The notes under the pieces were generated by a model. That model did not search any database. It was not told the DNA's origin and worked only from the letters and a program-made list of their open reading frames with translations. From assembly GCA_039917855.1 (NCBI GenBank), contig JBDSIR010000024.1:1-7926 (forward strand): a stretch of 7,926 nt of DNA, in the 5' to 3' direction. Origin of the DNA: CAMLHU01 sp039917855 (lineage in GTDB: Bacteria > Gemmatimonadota > Gemmatimonadetes > Gemmatimonadales > GWC2-71-9). The translations under genes and the position numbers were made by a program. Positions 1-5,862 of the stretch are shown here, piece after piece. Every line of letters begins with the position of its first letter. Position 1 is the first letter of the stretch.

Positions 1-814
1 TCATCCACTTGAGGCCGCCACCGGCCCCGAACGAGGTGAGGCTGCCGGGGCCGCCCACGGTCAGATCCTTGGCGCTTTGGACCAGTCCGTTGAGCCAGAA
101 CGACGTGTGGTCGCCCTTCATCGTCCATTCCGCCTCGACTCTCGGGATCTGGGTCTCGGTGAAGTTCTCGACCTCAGCGGGATCGAAGAGGCCGACGCTG
201 AACTGAGTGTTCTTCCCGGCCGCGCTGCTCCAGGTCATCTGGGCGTTGAAGTTCGGGTAGTTGTAGCCGAACCCGATCCGGCCCAGCGTGGTGCCGCCGC
301 CATTCGGGCCGCCGGTCGGGCCGGTGCCGAACAGGGTCATGTCGTTCAGGATGTTCTGCCGCCCGAAGAGCGAGAGCTCACGCCCCATCAGGAGCGAACC
401 ACCCCCGACGCCGCCGACGGTCATGAACACCTGGCGCATGTCGAGCTGGGCGCCCTGGCAGTTGGCGCGGTTGGTGTAGTTGGGGCTGCTGCCGCCGCAC
501 TGGATCTCCGGTGCGAAGCCGAAGGTGGCGCCCAGGTCTCGGCCTCCGTCACGCCCCTTGATCGAGAAGACCGCAAAGGCCGGCAGGAGTCCCGTGCGGA
601 TGTTGAAGCCCTTGGAGCCCGCGCCGACCAGCCCGCCGGGCGTGGTACCGGCATCGTCGGTGCTCTCATAATGGAGGAAGGCGTTCACGTTGCCGGAGAA
701 TGACATGCTCCAGCCGTTCCCCATCTGCATGTTCAACTGGGCTTGCGCCGGCATCGCCCAGACCATCAGGGCGATAAGGGCCAACCCGCTGGACCACTGA
801 GTGATGCGCTTCAT
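1..814 (-). CDS. Porin-like outer-membrane protein, 3' end beyond window
   Basis: About 271 codons are visible, read leftwards from ATG at 812-814, with no stop before the window edge, so the C-terminus is missing. Residues 1-25 form a Sec signal peptide (MKRITQ, hydrophobic core, then AQA before Gln26). The mature part is rich in Gly, Asn and aromatic residues, with alternating polar and apolar stretches typical of outer-membrane beta strands. Segments such as VNAFLHYE near the start, a middle segment RQVFMTVGG followed by LLMGRELSLF, and GFGYNYPNF resemble Gram-negative general porins (Porin_4-type), where this middle region follows the eyelet loop. The expected role is a passive outer-membrane channel for small solutes; the substrate cannot be read. 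AAGGAG at 825-830 lies 10 nt before the ATG. The gene follows the MFS transporter on the same strand with a 290-bp gap, so it probably has its own promoter. The porin class is an inference from pattern; another beta-barrel family is possible. Confidence 0.72.
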   Translation of the reverse strand, partial: MKRITQWSSGLALIALMVWAMPAQAQLNMQMGNGWSMSFSGNVNAFLHYESTDDAGTTPGGLVGAGSKGFNIRTGLLPAFAVFSIKGRDGGRDLGATFGFAPEIQCGGSSPNYTNRANCQGAQLDMRQVFMTVGGVGGGSLLMGRELSLFGRQNILNDMTLFGTGPTGGPNGGGTTLGRIGFGYNYPNFNAQMTWSSAAGKNTQFSVGLFDPAEVENFTETQIPRVEAEWTMKGDHTSFWLNGLVQSAKDLTVGGPGSLTSFGAGGGLKWM

Positions 815-930
815 ACGGAGGACGCTCCTTCGAAGGTTTTCCTGGGGGATGTCTCAAGGGTCCTACGGCGTCGGGGGCGGGAGACCTCAGCGGTCCACCC
901 ACCCCCCTCTCATTGCCGCTATCTGGAACA

Positions 931-961
931 TCCGGTGCTCCGCCACTGATGGCGGTCCGGA
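931..961 (-). other. Stem-loop in the porin leader
   Basis: A perfect 6-bp stem (CCGCCA at 940-945 with TGGCGG at 950-955) closes a 4-nt loop. It is extended by an outer 5-bp stem (931-935 with 957-961) across a small asymmetric internal loop. It lies about 120 nt upstream of the porin ATG, so it would be in the mRNA leader if transcription starts near 1030. No T-run follows in the minus direction, so it is not a typical intrinsic terminator. A role in mRNA stability or regulation is only a guess. Confidence 0.35.
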
Positions 962-1027
962 ATTCGCGCACTGCAAAATCGATCGAGTGAGTTCAATCAG
1001 GCTCCAGGACTACGGGTAGCGCGTCCC

Positions 1028-1074
1028 AACACGTTGGCCTATAACACGTTCGCAATCCCCGACCCGCCAGTCAA
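1028..1074 (-). promoter_or_regulatory. Candidate promoter/operator region for the porin
   Basis: On the minus strand TTGACT (1069-1074) resembles a -35 box and TTATAG (1039-1044) a -10 box. They are 24 bp apart, well beyond the usual 16-18, so they probably do not form one sigma-70 promoter. The 8-mer AACACGTT occurs twice on the plus strand (1028-1035 and 1043-1050), 15 bp apart. The second copy overlaps the TTATAG box and the first lies just on its start-proximal side. This could be an operator, but half-sites this short can arise by chance. Confidence 0.22.
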
Positions 1075-1094
1075 GGGGGAGTTTCCTGAAATAC

Positions 1095-1111
1095 CCGACA
1101 ACTTTTATCGG
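1095..1111 (-). terminator. Weak hairpin at the end of the MFS gene
   Basis: A 7-bp stem (1095-1101 with 1105-1111, including one G-T pair) closes a 3-nt loop and includes the TAA stop of the transporter at 1105-1107. Only a short, interrupted T-rich tract follows on the minus strand, so termination would be weak at best. The 290-bp gap to the porin makes some termination here plausible. Confidence 0.25.
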
Positions 1112-2724
1112 AATAACTGAAGGGCCTTCTGCACCGTGACCGACATCCCCCACGCCAGCGGGATCCCGACCGCCACCCAGGCGCCGATCACTCCAAGCCC
1201 GGTCCTCCGTGATACTGGCATCCCACCTACCGCCGCCGCAGCAGGGACCCCCGCTCCGGCCGCCGCCCGCACCCGGGCCAGCTCCTCGTCGGTCATGTAG
1301 AATCGCTCGGCCACCGGGCGGACCAGGGCGTTGCAGGTGAGCCCCGCCAGCAGGAGCCCCGCCAGGATGTACATCGTGACGTTGTAAGCCTGAGCCGCAG
1401 GGACCCCGCGCGCGAGCTGAGACTCCCGCAGGGCGTTGACCAGGGTCGGTCCCAGGATCCCCGCCGTGGACCAGGCGGTCAGGAGCCGGCCATGGATGGC
1501 GCCGACGAACTGGGTGCCGAACAGGTCGGCAAGGTAGGCGGGGATGGTCGCGAACCCGCCACCGTACATGGTGAGGATGACGCAGAAGATCGCCACGAAG
1601 AGCGCCGCGCTTCCGATCCGGCCGGCGAATGGAGCGGCGGCGTACAGTACGAATCCCAGGGCGAAGAAAGCGTAGTAGGTCATCTTGCGACCGAGCTTGT
1701 CCGAGAACGAGGCCCAGCCGATCCGCCCCAGGATGTTGGCGAGGCTCAAAAGTCCCAGGAACCCTGCTGCGATGGTCGCGACCGCGGTGCGATCCGCGTC
1801 GGAAAGCTCCGCGAGGGTCCCGGTCCGGCCCAGAAGCCGGCCACCGAACACTTCCTGCAGCATCGGCGAGGCCATTCCCAGCACCCCGATCCCGGCGCTG
1901 ACGTTCAGGCAGAGCACTCCCCAGAGGAGCCAGAACTGGGGGGTCTTCCACGCCATGTTGACGTGCACCTGCCGGGTCGTGATCGCGGCATTGGTGCTCG
2001 GCGGAGGCGTCCATCCCGCAGGTTTCCAGCCGTCGGGCGGGACCCGGTAGCCGAAGGCACCGGCGAGCATTGCCACGAAGTAGATCCCCCCCATCACCAT
2101 GAAGGTCTCTACCACGCCGACCGAAGCGGGGGTGCGGAAGAAGTTCATCAGCTTGTCGGCCAGGGGTGCGCCGATCATCGCGCCCCCGCCGAACCCCATG
2201 ATCGCCATCCCGGTGGCCATCCCGCGCCGGTCGGGGAACCACTTGATGAGGGTCGAGACGGGGGAGATGTAGCCGAGTCCGAGTCCGATGCCGCCGATGA
2301 CGCCGGCGCCGAGCCACAGGAGCCAGATCTGGTGCAGGTGGACGCCGAGCGCCGAGATGAAGAATCCGCTGCCCCAGCAGACCGCGGCGACCACGCCCGC
2401 CTTCCGGGGTCCCACCCGCTCGAGCCAGGCGCCGAAGACGGCCGCCGACGAACCGAGGAAGACGAAGAAGAGGGTGTACATCACCCCCAGCCAGCTGACC
2501 TTCCAATCGCAGCTGCTGCTGAAGCTCCGGGCCCAGAAGCCGAGATCCGCTGCGCACGCCACCGGTCCGGTGACGCCGATCGCGCGGCTCAGCGGGAGCC
2601 AGAAAACGGAGAAGCCGTAGGCCATCCCGATGCAGAGATGGATGGCGAGGGCGGCAGGGGGGACCAGCCAGCGGTCGAAGCCGGGTGCGGCGACGATGCG
2701 CTCACGGCTGAGGAGTGAGGTCAT
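1105..2724 (-). CDS. OFA-type MFS transporter (oxalate/formate antiporter-like)
   Basis: This is a 539-residue inner-membrane carrier with about 12 membrane segments. The first begins near residue 20 (LVPPAALAIHL, then GMAYGFSVFWLPL), as in OxlT/YhjX-type proteins. Residues 98-108 (GAWLERVGPRK) are the MFS loop 2-3 motif. Residues 150-172 contain YISPVSTLIKWFPDRRGMA, the conserved OFA segment around helix 5. A second motif copy, FSDKLGRK, occurs in the C-terminal half. Loop 1 is enlarged (about residues 50-78) with two Cys (57 and 72) that could pair. The protein ends with a further hydrophobic helix after a short Ala-rich linker. OFA carriers exchange or co-transport small mono- and dicarboxylates; the substrate is not readable here. 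The frame stays open upstream to 2871 through a repeat element, but similarity begins near ATG 2724, which is chosen although no clear ribosome site precedes it. GTG at 2748 is an alternative. The next gene on the strand is the porin. Confidence 0.85.
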   Translation of the reverse strand: MTSLLSRERIVAAPGFDRWLVPPAALAIHLCIGMAYGFSVFWLPLSRAIGVTGPVACAADLGFWARSFSSSCDWKVSWLGVMYTLFFVFLGSSAAVFGAWLERVGPRKAGVVAAVCWGSGFFISALGVHLHQIWLLWLGAGVIGGIGLGLGYISPVSTLIKWFPDRRGMATGMAIMGFGGGAMIGAPLADKLMNFFRTPASVGVVETFMVMGGIYFVAMLAGAFGYRVPPDGWKPAGWTPPPSTNAAITTRQVHVNMAWKTPQFWLLWGVLCLNVSAGIGVLGMASPMLQEVFGGRLLGRTGTLAELSDADRTAVATIAAGFLGLLSLANILGRIGWASFSDKLGRKMTYYAFFALGFVLYAAAPFAGRIGSAALFVAIFCVILTMYGGGFATIPAYLADLFGTQFVGAIHGRLLTAWSTAGILGPTLVNALRESQLARGVPAAQAYNVTMYILAGLLLAGLTCNALVRPVAERFYMTDEELARVRAAAGAGVPAAAAVGGMPVSRRTGLGVIGAWVAVGIPLAWGMSVTVQKALQLFR

Positions 2725-2805
2725 TGGGTGTTGGTAGGGGTGGCTCACGGTCGCGCCGACGGGGGGATGTGTCAAGAGCCGATGTCGCTCAACGGGCCTG
2801 AGCTG

Positions 2806-2950
2806 ATCGCGAGACCGCGACAGGGCGAAACGCTGTCCTTCGTTGGGGGCCATCCTCCCGTCGCCCACCAAGGTTCGAGGAAAATGAGTTGGTGGTGGGC
2901 GGCTGGTGTCGGAGACGGAGCAGCGTTTCGCTGTTTCGCGCTTTCGCGAT
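2806..2950. repeat. Long palindromic element, copy 1
   Basis: The 145-bp element has 30-bp terminal inverted arms (2806-2835 and 2921-2950) that match at 25 of 30 positions. An inner inverted pair, CGCCCACCAA (2862-2871) and TTGGTGGTGGGCG (2889-2901), flanks a 17-nt centre and pairs with a 3-nt bulge. Copy 2 differs at only 3 of 145 positions with no length change. One base further out on each side the ends read GATCGCG and CGCGATC, flanked by AGCT on both sides (2801-2804 and 2952-2955), a possible 4-bp target duplication. Either strand of a transcript would fold into a long branched hairpin. It resembles a non-autonomous mobile or REP/BIME-type element. It has no coding capacity. Confidence 0.85.
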
Positions 2951-3005
2951 CAGCTGCCTGCCTCGGGTCCGATATGGGCGGGATCGTCGATGTGACCGGG
3001 AGGTC

Positions 3006-3150
3006 ATCGCGAAACCGCGAAAGGGCGAAACGCTGTCCTTCGTTGGGGGCCATCCTCCCGTCGCCCACCAAGGTTCGAGGAAAATGAGTTGGTGGTGGGC
3101 GGCTGGTGTCGGAGGCGGAGCAGCGTTTCGCTGTTTCGCGCTTTCGCGAT
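3006..3150. repeat. Long palindromic element, copy 2
   Basis: This is a near-identical copy of the element at 2806-2950, shifted by exactly 200 bp. The three differences are at element positions 8 and 16 in the left arm and one A-to-G change near position 110. Both left-arm changes restore pairing with the right arm, giving 27 of 30 matched arm positions. The inner stem is at 3062-3071 and 3089-3101. The spacers on either side do not resemble those of copy 1, so the element, not a 200-bp segment, was duplicated. Confidence 0.85.
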
Positions 3151-3197
3151 CAAATGGGTTGCCACGGGAACCATCAGCATCGGGGGCGGTCTGTTCG

Positions 3198-3338
3198 ATC
3201 GCGAGACCGCGACAGGGCGAAACGCTGCTCCTACCGGGACCAACTTCTCCGCACCCACCAAAGCTGCCGGACCTTGGTGGGTGCCGGGCTGCCAGTTTTT
3301 GGTCGGAGCAGTGTTTCGCTGTCTCGCGATTTCGCGAT
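3198..3338. repeat. Long palindromic element, copy 3 (divergent core)
   Basis: The 141-bp element's left arm (3198-3227) is identical to that of copy 1 over 30 positions. Its right arm is diverged and pairs at 24 of 30 positions. The core differs from copies 1 and 2, yet keeps the same architecture: an 11-bp perfect inverted pair, GCACCCACCAA (3251-3261) and its complement (3274-3284), with a 12-nt loop. Conserved arms and conserved core stem with diverged sequence between them suggest that structure is maintained. It ends 12 bp beyond the stop codon of the TlpA-type gene, so it could also act as that gene's 3' structure. Confidence 0.8.
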
Positions 3339-3350
3339 GACCCGCCGGGT

Positions 3351-4553
3351 TCACTCGGAGAGCAGCTGTTCCACCTCTCGCGAAAAATCAGCGATCAGCG
3401 CCGTGTGCGCCGCGCCGGTCGCGGGGCCGTAGAACCCCGCGTGTGTCCGACGGATCCGGCCATCTCGGCCGAGGAATAGTGTCGTCGGGTAGGCGGTGAA
3501 GTTCACCAGCTGCGGCTGGGTCGCATTCTGACTGGCGGCATTCGGGGTGCCGGCGAGGAGCAGGGGCCAGGGGAGACCGAGCTTGTCGCGGAAGGTGCGC
3601 ACCATTCGGGCGTCGGTGGCGGTGTCGCCCGAGACCTCGTAGGCGAGGCCCACGATCTCGAGCCCCCTCCCGTGGTAGCGGGTGTAGAGCCCCTTGAGGG
3701 CCGCCGCGGCGTCGTGGCAGGTGGGGCACCAGGTCCCGAACAGGTCGACGATCACGACCTTTCCGCGGAAGCGGGGGTCGTCCTGCGTCACCGGTCGCCC
3801 CTCGAGGTCGCGAAAGGCGAACCGGAAAGGGGCGGTATCGGCCTGGGTCATCTCCTCCGGTGGCGTCAGGTGCCGCTGACCGGTGGAGCGGACCGCTGTG
3901 AAGGACGTCTGGGTGCGGAGTCCGGCGTGGAAGGTGCCGCGCAGCGTCTGACCATCGAGGTGGGCGGTGAACATGTAGATGAACGAGCCATCGAAATGGG
4001 AGAACCGGAGGGTATCCCCCTCCACTCGGCCAGTGAAGCGGCCGTAATCTCCCGTGTTGCTGATGACCGCGCCGGCCATCCCCTCTCCTCCGTCGCGCAG
4101 GATGAAGACCCGTGGCGAAGTGCGTCCATCCGTGGTGAAGGTCGCGTCCCACGAGCCGTACAGTTCGCGGCGTTGAGGGGCGCGGAGGATCCCGTCGGGG
4201 CGTGCGCGGGCCCGGAACGGGATGGTCCGCGGTCCCAGCCGTCCGATATTGTGATAGTAGCCGATGAGCGAGTCATTGCGGACCGCGGCCACCATCACGG
4301 CGTCGTAGTCGGGGATCGTGAGGCGGAGCGAGTCGGCATCGCGCGTCCAGTTCGCGGCGCTGCACTCGGAGCCATTGCAGATCCGAGCGCCGCGGCTTTC
4401 GGTGAACAGGTCGAAGTAGAGCGGGCCACCGACCAGGTCGAGCTGGGCTGCCCACTGCCGCTGTGCGTGAGCACCCGAGCTGAGCGCACCGAGGGCGATG
4501 GCGGCCAGGTAAACACCACGCACCACGCACGACGCACGACGCACCTTCGTCAC
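3351..4553 (-). CDS. Secreted TlpA/ResA-type thioredoxin-fold protein with large N-terminal domain
   Basis: This is a 400-residue protein. Residues 1-30 form a signal peptide (Arg-rich start, hydrophobic core, AHA before Gln31). Residues about 31-225 are a beta-rich domain I do not recognise by name. Residues about 245-400 are a thioredoxin fold of the TlpA/ResA group: VVIVDLFGTWCPTC carries the redox pair Cys276 and Cys279, YPTTLF carries the cis-proline (Pro356), and a C-terminal helix follows. The expected role is thiol-disulfide exchange in the periplasm or on the membrane; the partner is unknown. The GTG start (4551-4553) overlaps the TGA of the DUF1684 gene by 4 nt (GTGA), with AGAGG about 10 nt upstream, supporting this start and translational coupling. 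Codons 4-14 are encoded by a period-7 tandem repeat. Many homologues carry only a short N-terminal domain before the thioredoxin fold, so the 190-residue extension is notable. Confidence 0.85.
   Translation of the reverse strand: MTKVRRASCVVRGVYLAAIALGALSSGAHAQRQWAAQLDLVGGPLYFDLFTESRGARICNGSECSAANWTRDADSLRLTIPDYDAVMVAAVRNDSLIGYYHNIGRLGPRTIPFRARARPDGILRAPQRRELYGSWDATFTTDGRTSPRVFILRDGGEGMAGAVISNTGDYGRFTGRVEGDTLRFSHFDGSFIYMFTAHLDGQTLRGTFHAGLRTQTSFTAVRSTGQRHLTPPEEMTQADTAPFRFAFRDLEGRPVTQDDPRFRGKVVIVDLFGTWCPTCHDAAAALKGLYTRYHGRGLEIVGLAYEVSGDTATDARMVRTFRDKLGLPWPLLLAGTPNAASQNATQPQLVNFTAYPTTLFLGRDGRIRRTHAGFYGPATGAAHTALIADFSREVEQLLSE
4514..4541. repeat. Four-copy heptanucleotide tandem repeat inside a signal-peptide coding region
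   Basis: On the plus strand two CACCACG units are followed by two CACGACG units. On the coding (minus) strand the array reads as GTGCGTC-type heptads beginning at codon 4 of the TlpA-type gene. Because 7 is not a multiple of 3, gain or loss of one unit would shift the frame of that gene. The encoded peptide is the positively charged n-region VRRASCVVRG. Confidence 0.85.
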
Positions 4554-5368
4554 CTCGGCACCACCTCTGCCGGATACTTCTCCCCCGCCTCCACCCGCGC
4601 CACAATCGTGTTCCCGCTCCAGGGAAGGGGGCAGGGGAAGATGCTCGAGTAGGCGCAGTACGGGTTGAACGCCCTGTTGAGGTCGAGCGTGTACCGGTCG
4701 TGCCCGAGCGGGATGAGCTCGACGAACCGGCCCGCCGGATAGGTCCCCGCTCCGGTAGTGCCATCCCGGAAATTGATCAGCAGCTGGCTCTCATCCTCCC
4801 CGATCGATACCCGCATCACCCGGAGTGGCACCGCGGCACCCCCGAACGTCACCGCGACGGTGCCGATCTCGGTCGCTTCCACCGTCGCCCCGTCGGGTGC
4901 CAGTATCCGCTGCACCCTCGGCGCGCTCGGCGTGAGGGTGACGGAGAGCTTCGCCGCGGTCGAGTAGGGGAAGTAGACCGGCCGCTTCCCCGGCTTGTCG
5001 TCGCGGTACACCAGCAGCTGGGTGCGGCCGGAGGCGCCGAAGGGAAGGAGTCGGACGCCGTGGGTTGCGGTCGCGCGGCCAGCGGGGAGGGTGCGATCGG
5101 GTCCCCACCCCGTGAGGGTGACCCGCCCCGCGGCCTCGCGCACGGTGGCGCTGGTCGCGGTGCCCAAGGGGATGTCGCTCGCGTCGCCGCCGATGGTGAG
5201 CCCCGCGGGCGGTATCGTGGCGAGCGCGATGGCGCGGGCGGGGGAGAGGGGGTCGGCCGAGAGCCACTGGACTCGGTCGGCACGTTCGCGGGCGAGGTCG
5301 GCGGGGGCGGCTTGCGAAACGAGTTGCGACGGCGCCAGGAGCGCCGTCGCGAGGAGAAGAGTGCGCAT
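4550..5368 (-). CDS. Exported DUF1684 family protein
   Basis: This is a 272-residue protein with a signal peptide (MRTLLLATALLAP, then VSQA at residues 17-20). The C-terminal part carries the signature of DUF1684: RDGTTGAGTYPAGRF (201-215), LDLNRAFNPYCAY (228-240), FPCPLP (244-249) and AGEKYP (261-266). Cys238 and Cys246 lie in the conserved block. The family's N-terminal Trp followed by an LSP-type segment is present near residues 35-45. The molecular function of the family is not established. The ATG at 5366-5368 sits 41 bp after the lipoprotein stop and lacks a clear ribosome site. The downstream end overlaps the TlpA-type gene by 4 nt, so the two are probably co-translated. Confidence 0.85.
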   Translation of the reverse strand: MRTLLLATALLAPSQLVSQAAPADLARERADRVQWLSADPLSPARAIALATIPPAGLTIGGDASDIPLGTATSATVREAAGRVTLTGWGPDRTLPAGRATATHGVRLLPFGASGRTQLLVYRDDKPGKRPVYFPYSTAAKLSVTLTPSAPRVQRILAPDGATVEATEIGTVAVTFGGAAVPLRVMRVSIGEDESQLLINFRDGTTGAGTYPAGRFVELIPLGHDRYTLDLNRAFNPYCAYSSIFPCPLPWSGNTIVARVEAGEKYPAEVVPR

Positions 5369-5390
5369 GCCGAATCGTAGCGCGGGCGGA

Positions 5391-5404
5391 GGGTAGGGGG
5401 TAGG
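5391..5404. repeat. Two-copy heptanucleotide GGGTAGG
   Basis: Two exact GGGTAGG units lie in the 41-bp gap between the lipoprotein stop (5410) and the DUF1684 start (5368). On its own this is minor. It is listed because three other gene junctions nearby also carry period-7 repeats. Confidence 0.55.
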
Positions 5405-5409
5405 GCGAG

Positions 5410-5862
5410 CTATCGGTGGAACTCCCAGTACACCTTGTGCGCTCCGACCACGTCGCCGCCGCTCACCGTCGCGGTGCTGAGGAGGGCGTAGGTGTTCGGG
5501 AAGCCGCCGTCGGTGATGATGGCATACTCGACGGGGGTGAGTCCGGTGAGGGTCATCACGAGGCCGCCATCATTCATCACGTTGCCGGTGAAGAAGGCTG
5601 TGTCGCCCGCCGCGAGCCTGATCCACCCCGTGGCCGTGCTGTCATCGGCCACGGTGAGGGAGCCGGTGCGGGTGGGGAAGTCGCCGAGGACGCCTCCCGT
5701 GGTCGGGTCGAGCGCCTTGCTCGCCGCGAGGGTCGCGGTGCCGCGCACGATCTCCCACGGCGTCGGCGCATCGTCCTGAGACTTGCACCCCCCGCTCCCA
5801 ATGACCGTCATCACCAGGGAGCCACGCAGCACCCAGCACGCAGCACGCAGCACTCTTCTCAT
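5410..5862 (-). CDS. Small putative lipoprotein, no recognised family
   Basis: This is a 150-residue protein that I do not recognise. Residues 1-25 look like a lipoprotein signal: an Arg-rich n-region (MRRVLRAACWVLRG), a short hydrophobic stretch and GSGGC, making Cys26 the likely lipidated residue. The lipobox is imperfect at -3. The rest is Gly-, Thr- and Asp-rich and looks beta-structured, with no motif I can name. ATG 5862 is chosen because GGAG lies 6 nt before it, within the end of thiO; TTG 5868 and GTG 5865 are in frame but too close to that site. The ATG overlaps the thiO stop by one base (TGATG), a typical coupled arrangement. Codons 4-13 are a period-7 tandem repeat. Its place between thiO and a DUF1684 gene does not define a role. 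Confidence 0.75.
   Translation of the reverse strand: MRRVLRAACWVLRGSLVMTVIGSGGCKSQDDAPTPWEIVRGTATLAASKALDPTTGGVLGDFPTRTGSLTVADDSTATGWIRLAAGDTAFFTGNVMNDGGLVMTLTGLTPVEYAIITDGGFPNTYALLSTATVSGGDVVGAHKVYWEFHR
5823..5850. repeat. Four-copy heptanucleotide tandem repeat inside a lipoprotein signal sequence
   Basis: Four CACGCAG units (plus strand), one with a single substitution, are followed by a partial fifth. On the coding strand they read as GTGCTGC heptads starting at codon 4 of the lipoprotein gene and encode VLRAACWVLRG. The position relative to the start codon, copy number and encoded peptide parallel the array at 4514-4541. A one-unit change would cause a frameshift. Confidence 0.85.

Larger units (their letters stand above)
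2725..3350. other. 626-bp gene-free interval packed with palindromic repeats
   Basis: This interval separates the stop of the TlpA-type gene (3351) from the start of the MFS gene (2724), both on the minus strand. I see no credible protein gene in it; open frames crossing it are by-products of the repeats. It holds three long palindromic elements separated by 55 and 47 bp of unrelated sequence, plus about 80 bp between the first element and the MFS start. Any promoter for the MFS gene must lie in those 80 bp or within the repeats; I could not recognise one. Confidence 0.8.

Noticed and set aside
1054..1074. Sigma-54 promoter (TGGC...TTGC on the minus strand)
   Set aside because: The TGGC and TTGC cores are separated by 10 bp, where 7 is required, so the -24/-12 phasing is wrong.
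1010..2557. A 515-codon minus-strand open frame overlapping the MFS gene
   Set aside because: It is in a different frame from the recognisable transporter and has an Arg-, Gly- and Pro-rich composition typical of a frame shadow.
1492..2718. A 408-codon plus-strand open frame antisense to the MFS gene
   Set aside because: Its product is low-complexity, rich in Glu, Gly, Arg and Pro with no membrane or domain pattern. It is the expected shadow of a G+C-rich gene; the minus-strand frame shows clear MFS motifs.
2801..2956. Firm claim of target-site duplication around copy 1
   Set aside because: The AGCT match is only 4 bp, itself palindromic, and copies 2 and 3 show no comparable flanking duplication. 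It is kept only as a possibility.
2806..3338. CRISPR-like array (repeats with ~50-bp spacers)
   Set aside because: The units are about 145 bp, strongly palindromic and only three, with one divergent in its core. Spacer lengths differ (55 and 47 bp) and no cas gene is present.
2725..3350. Short protein genes in the repeat block (for example plus 2889-3479)
   Set aside because: These frames arise from the repeats themselves, give the same peptide twice from copies 1 and 2, and lack ribosome sites or domain features.
3672..4652. A 326-codon plus-strand open frame antisense to the TlpA-type gene
   Set aside because: No recognisable motifs, while the opposite strand has a signal peptide, CPTC motif and coupled start.
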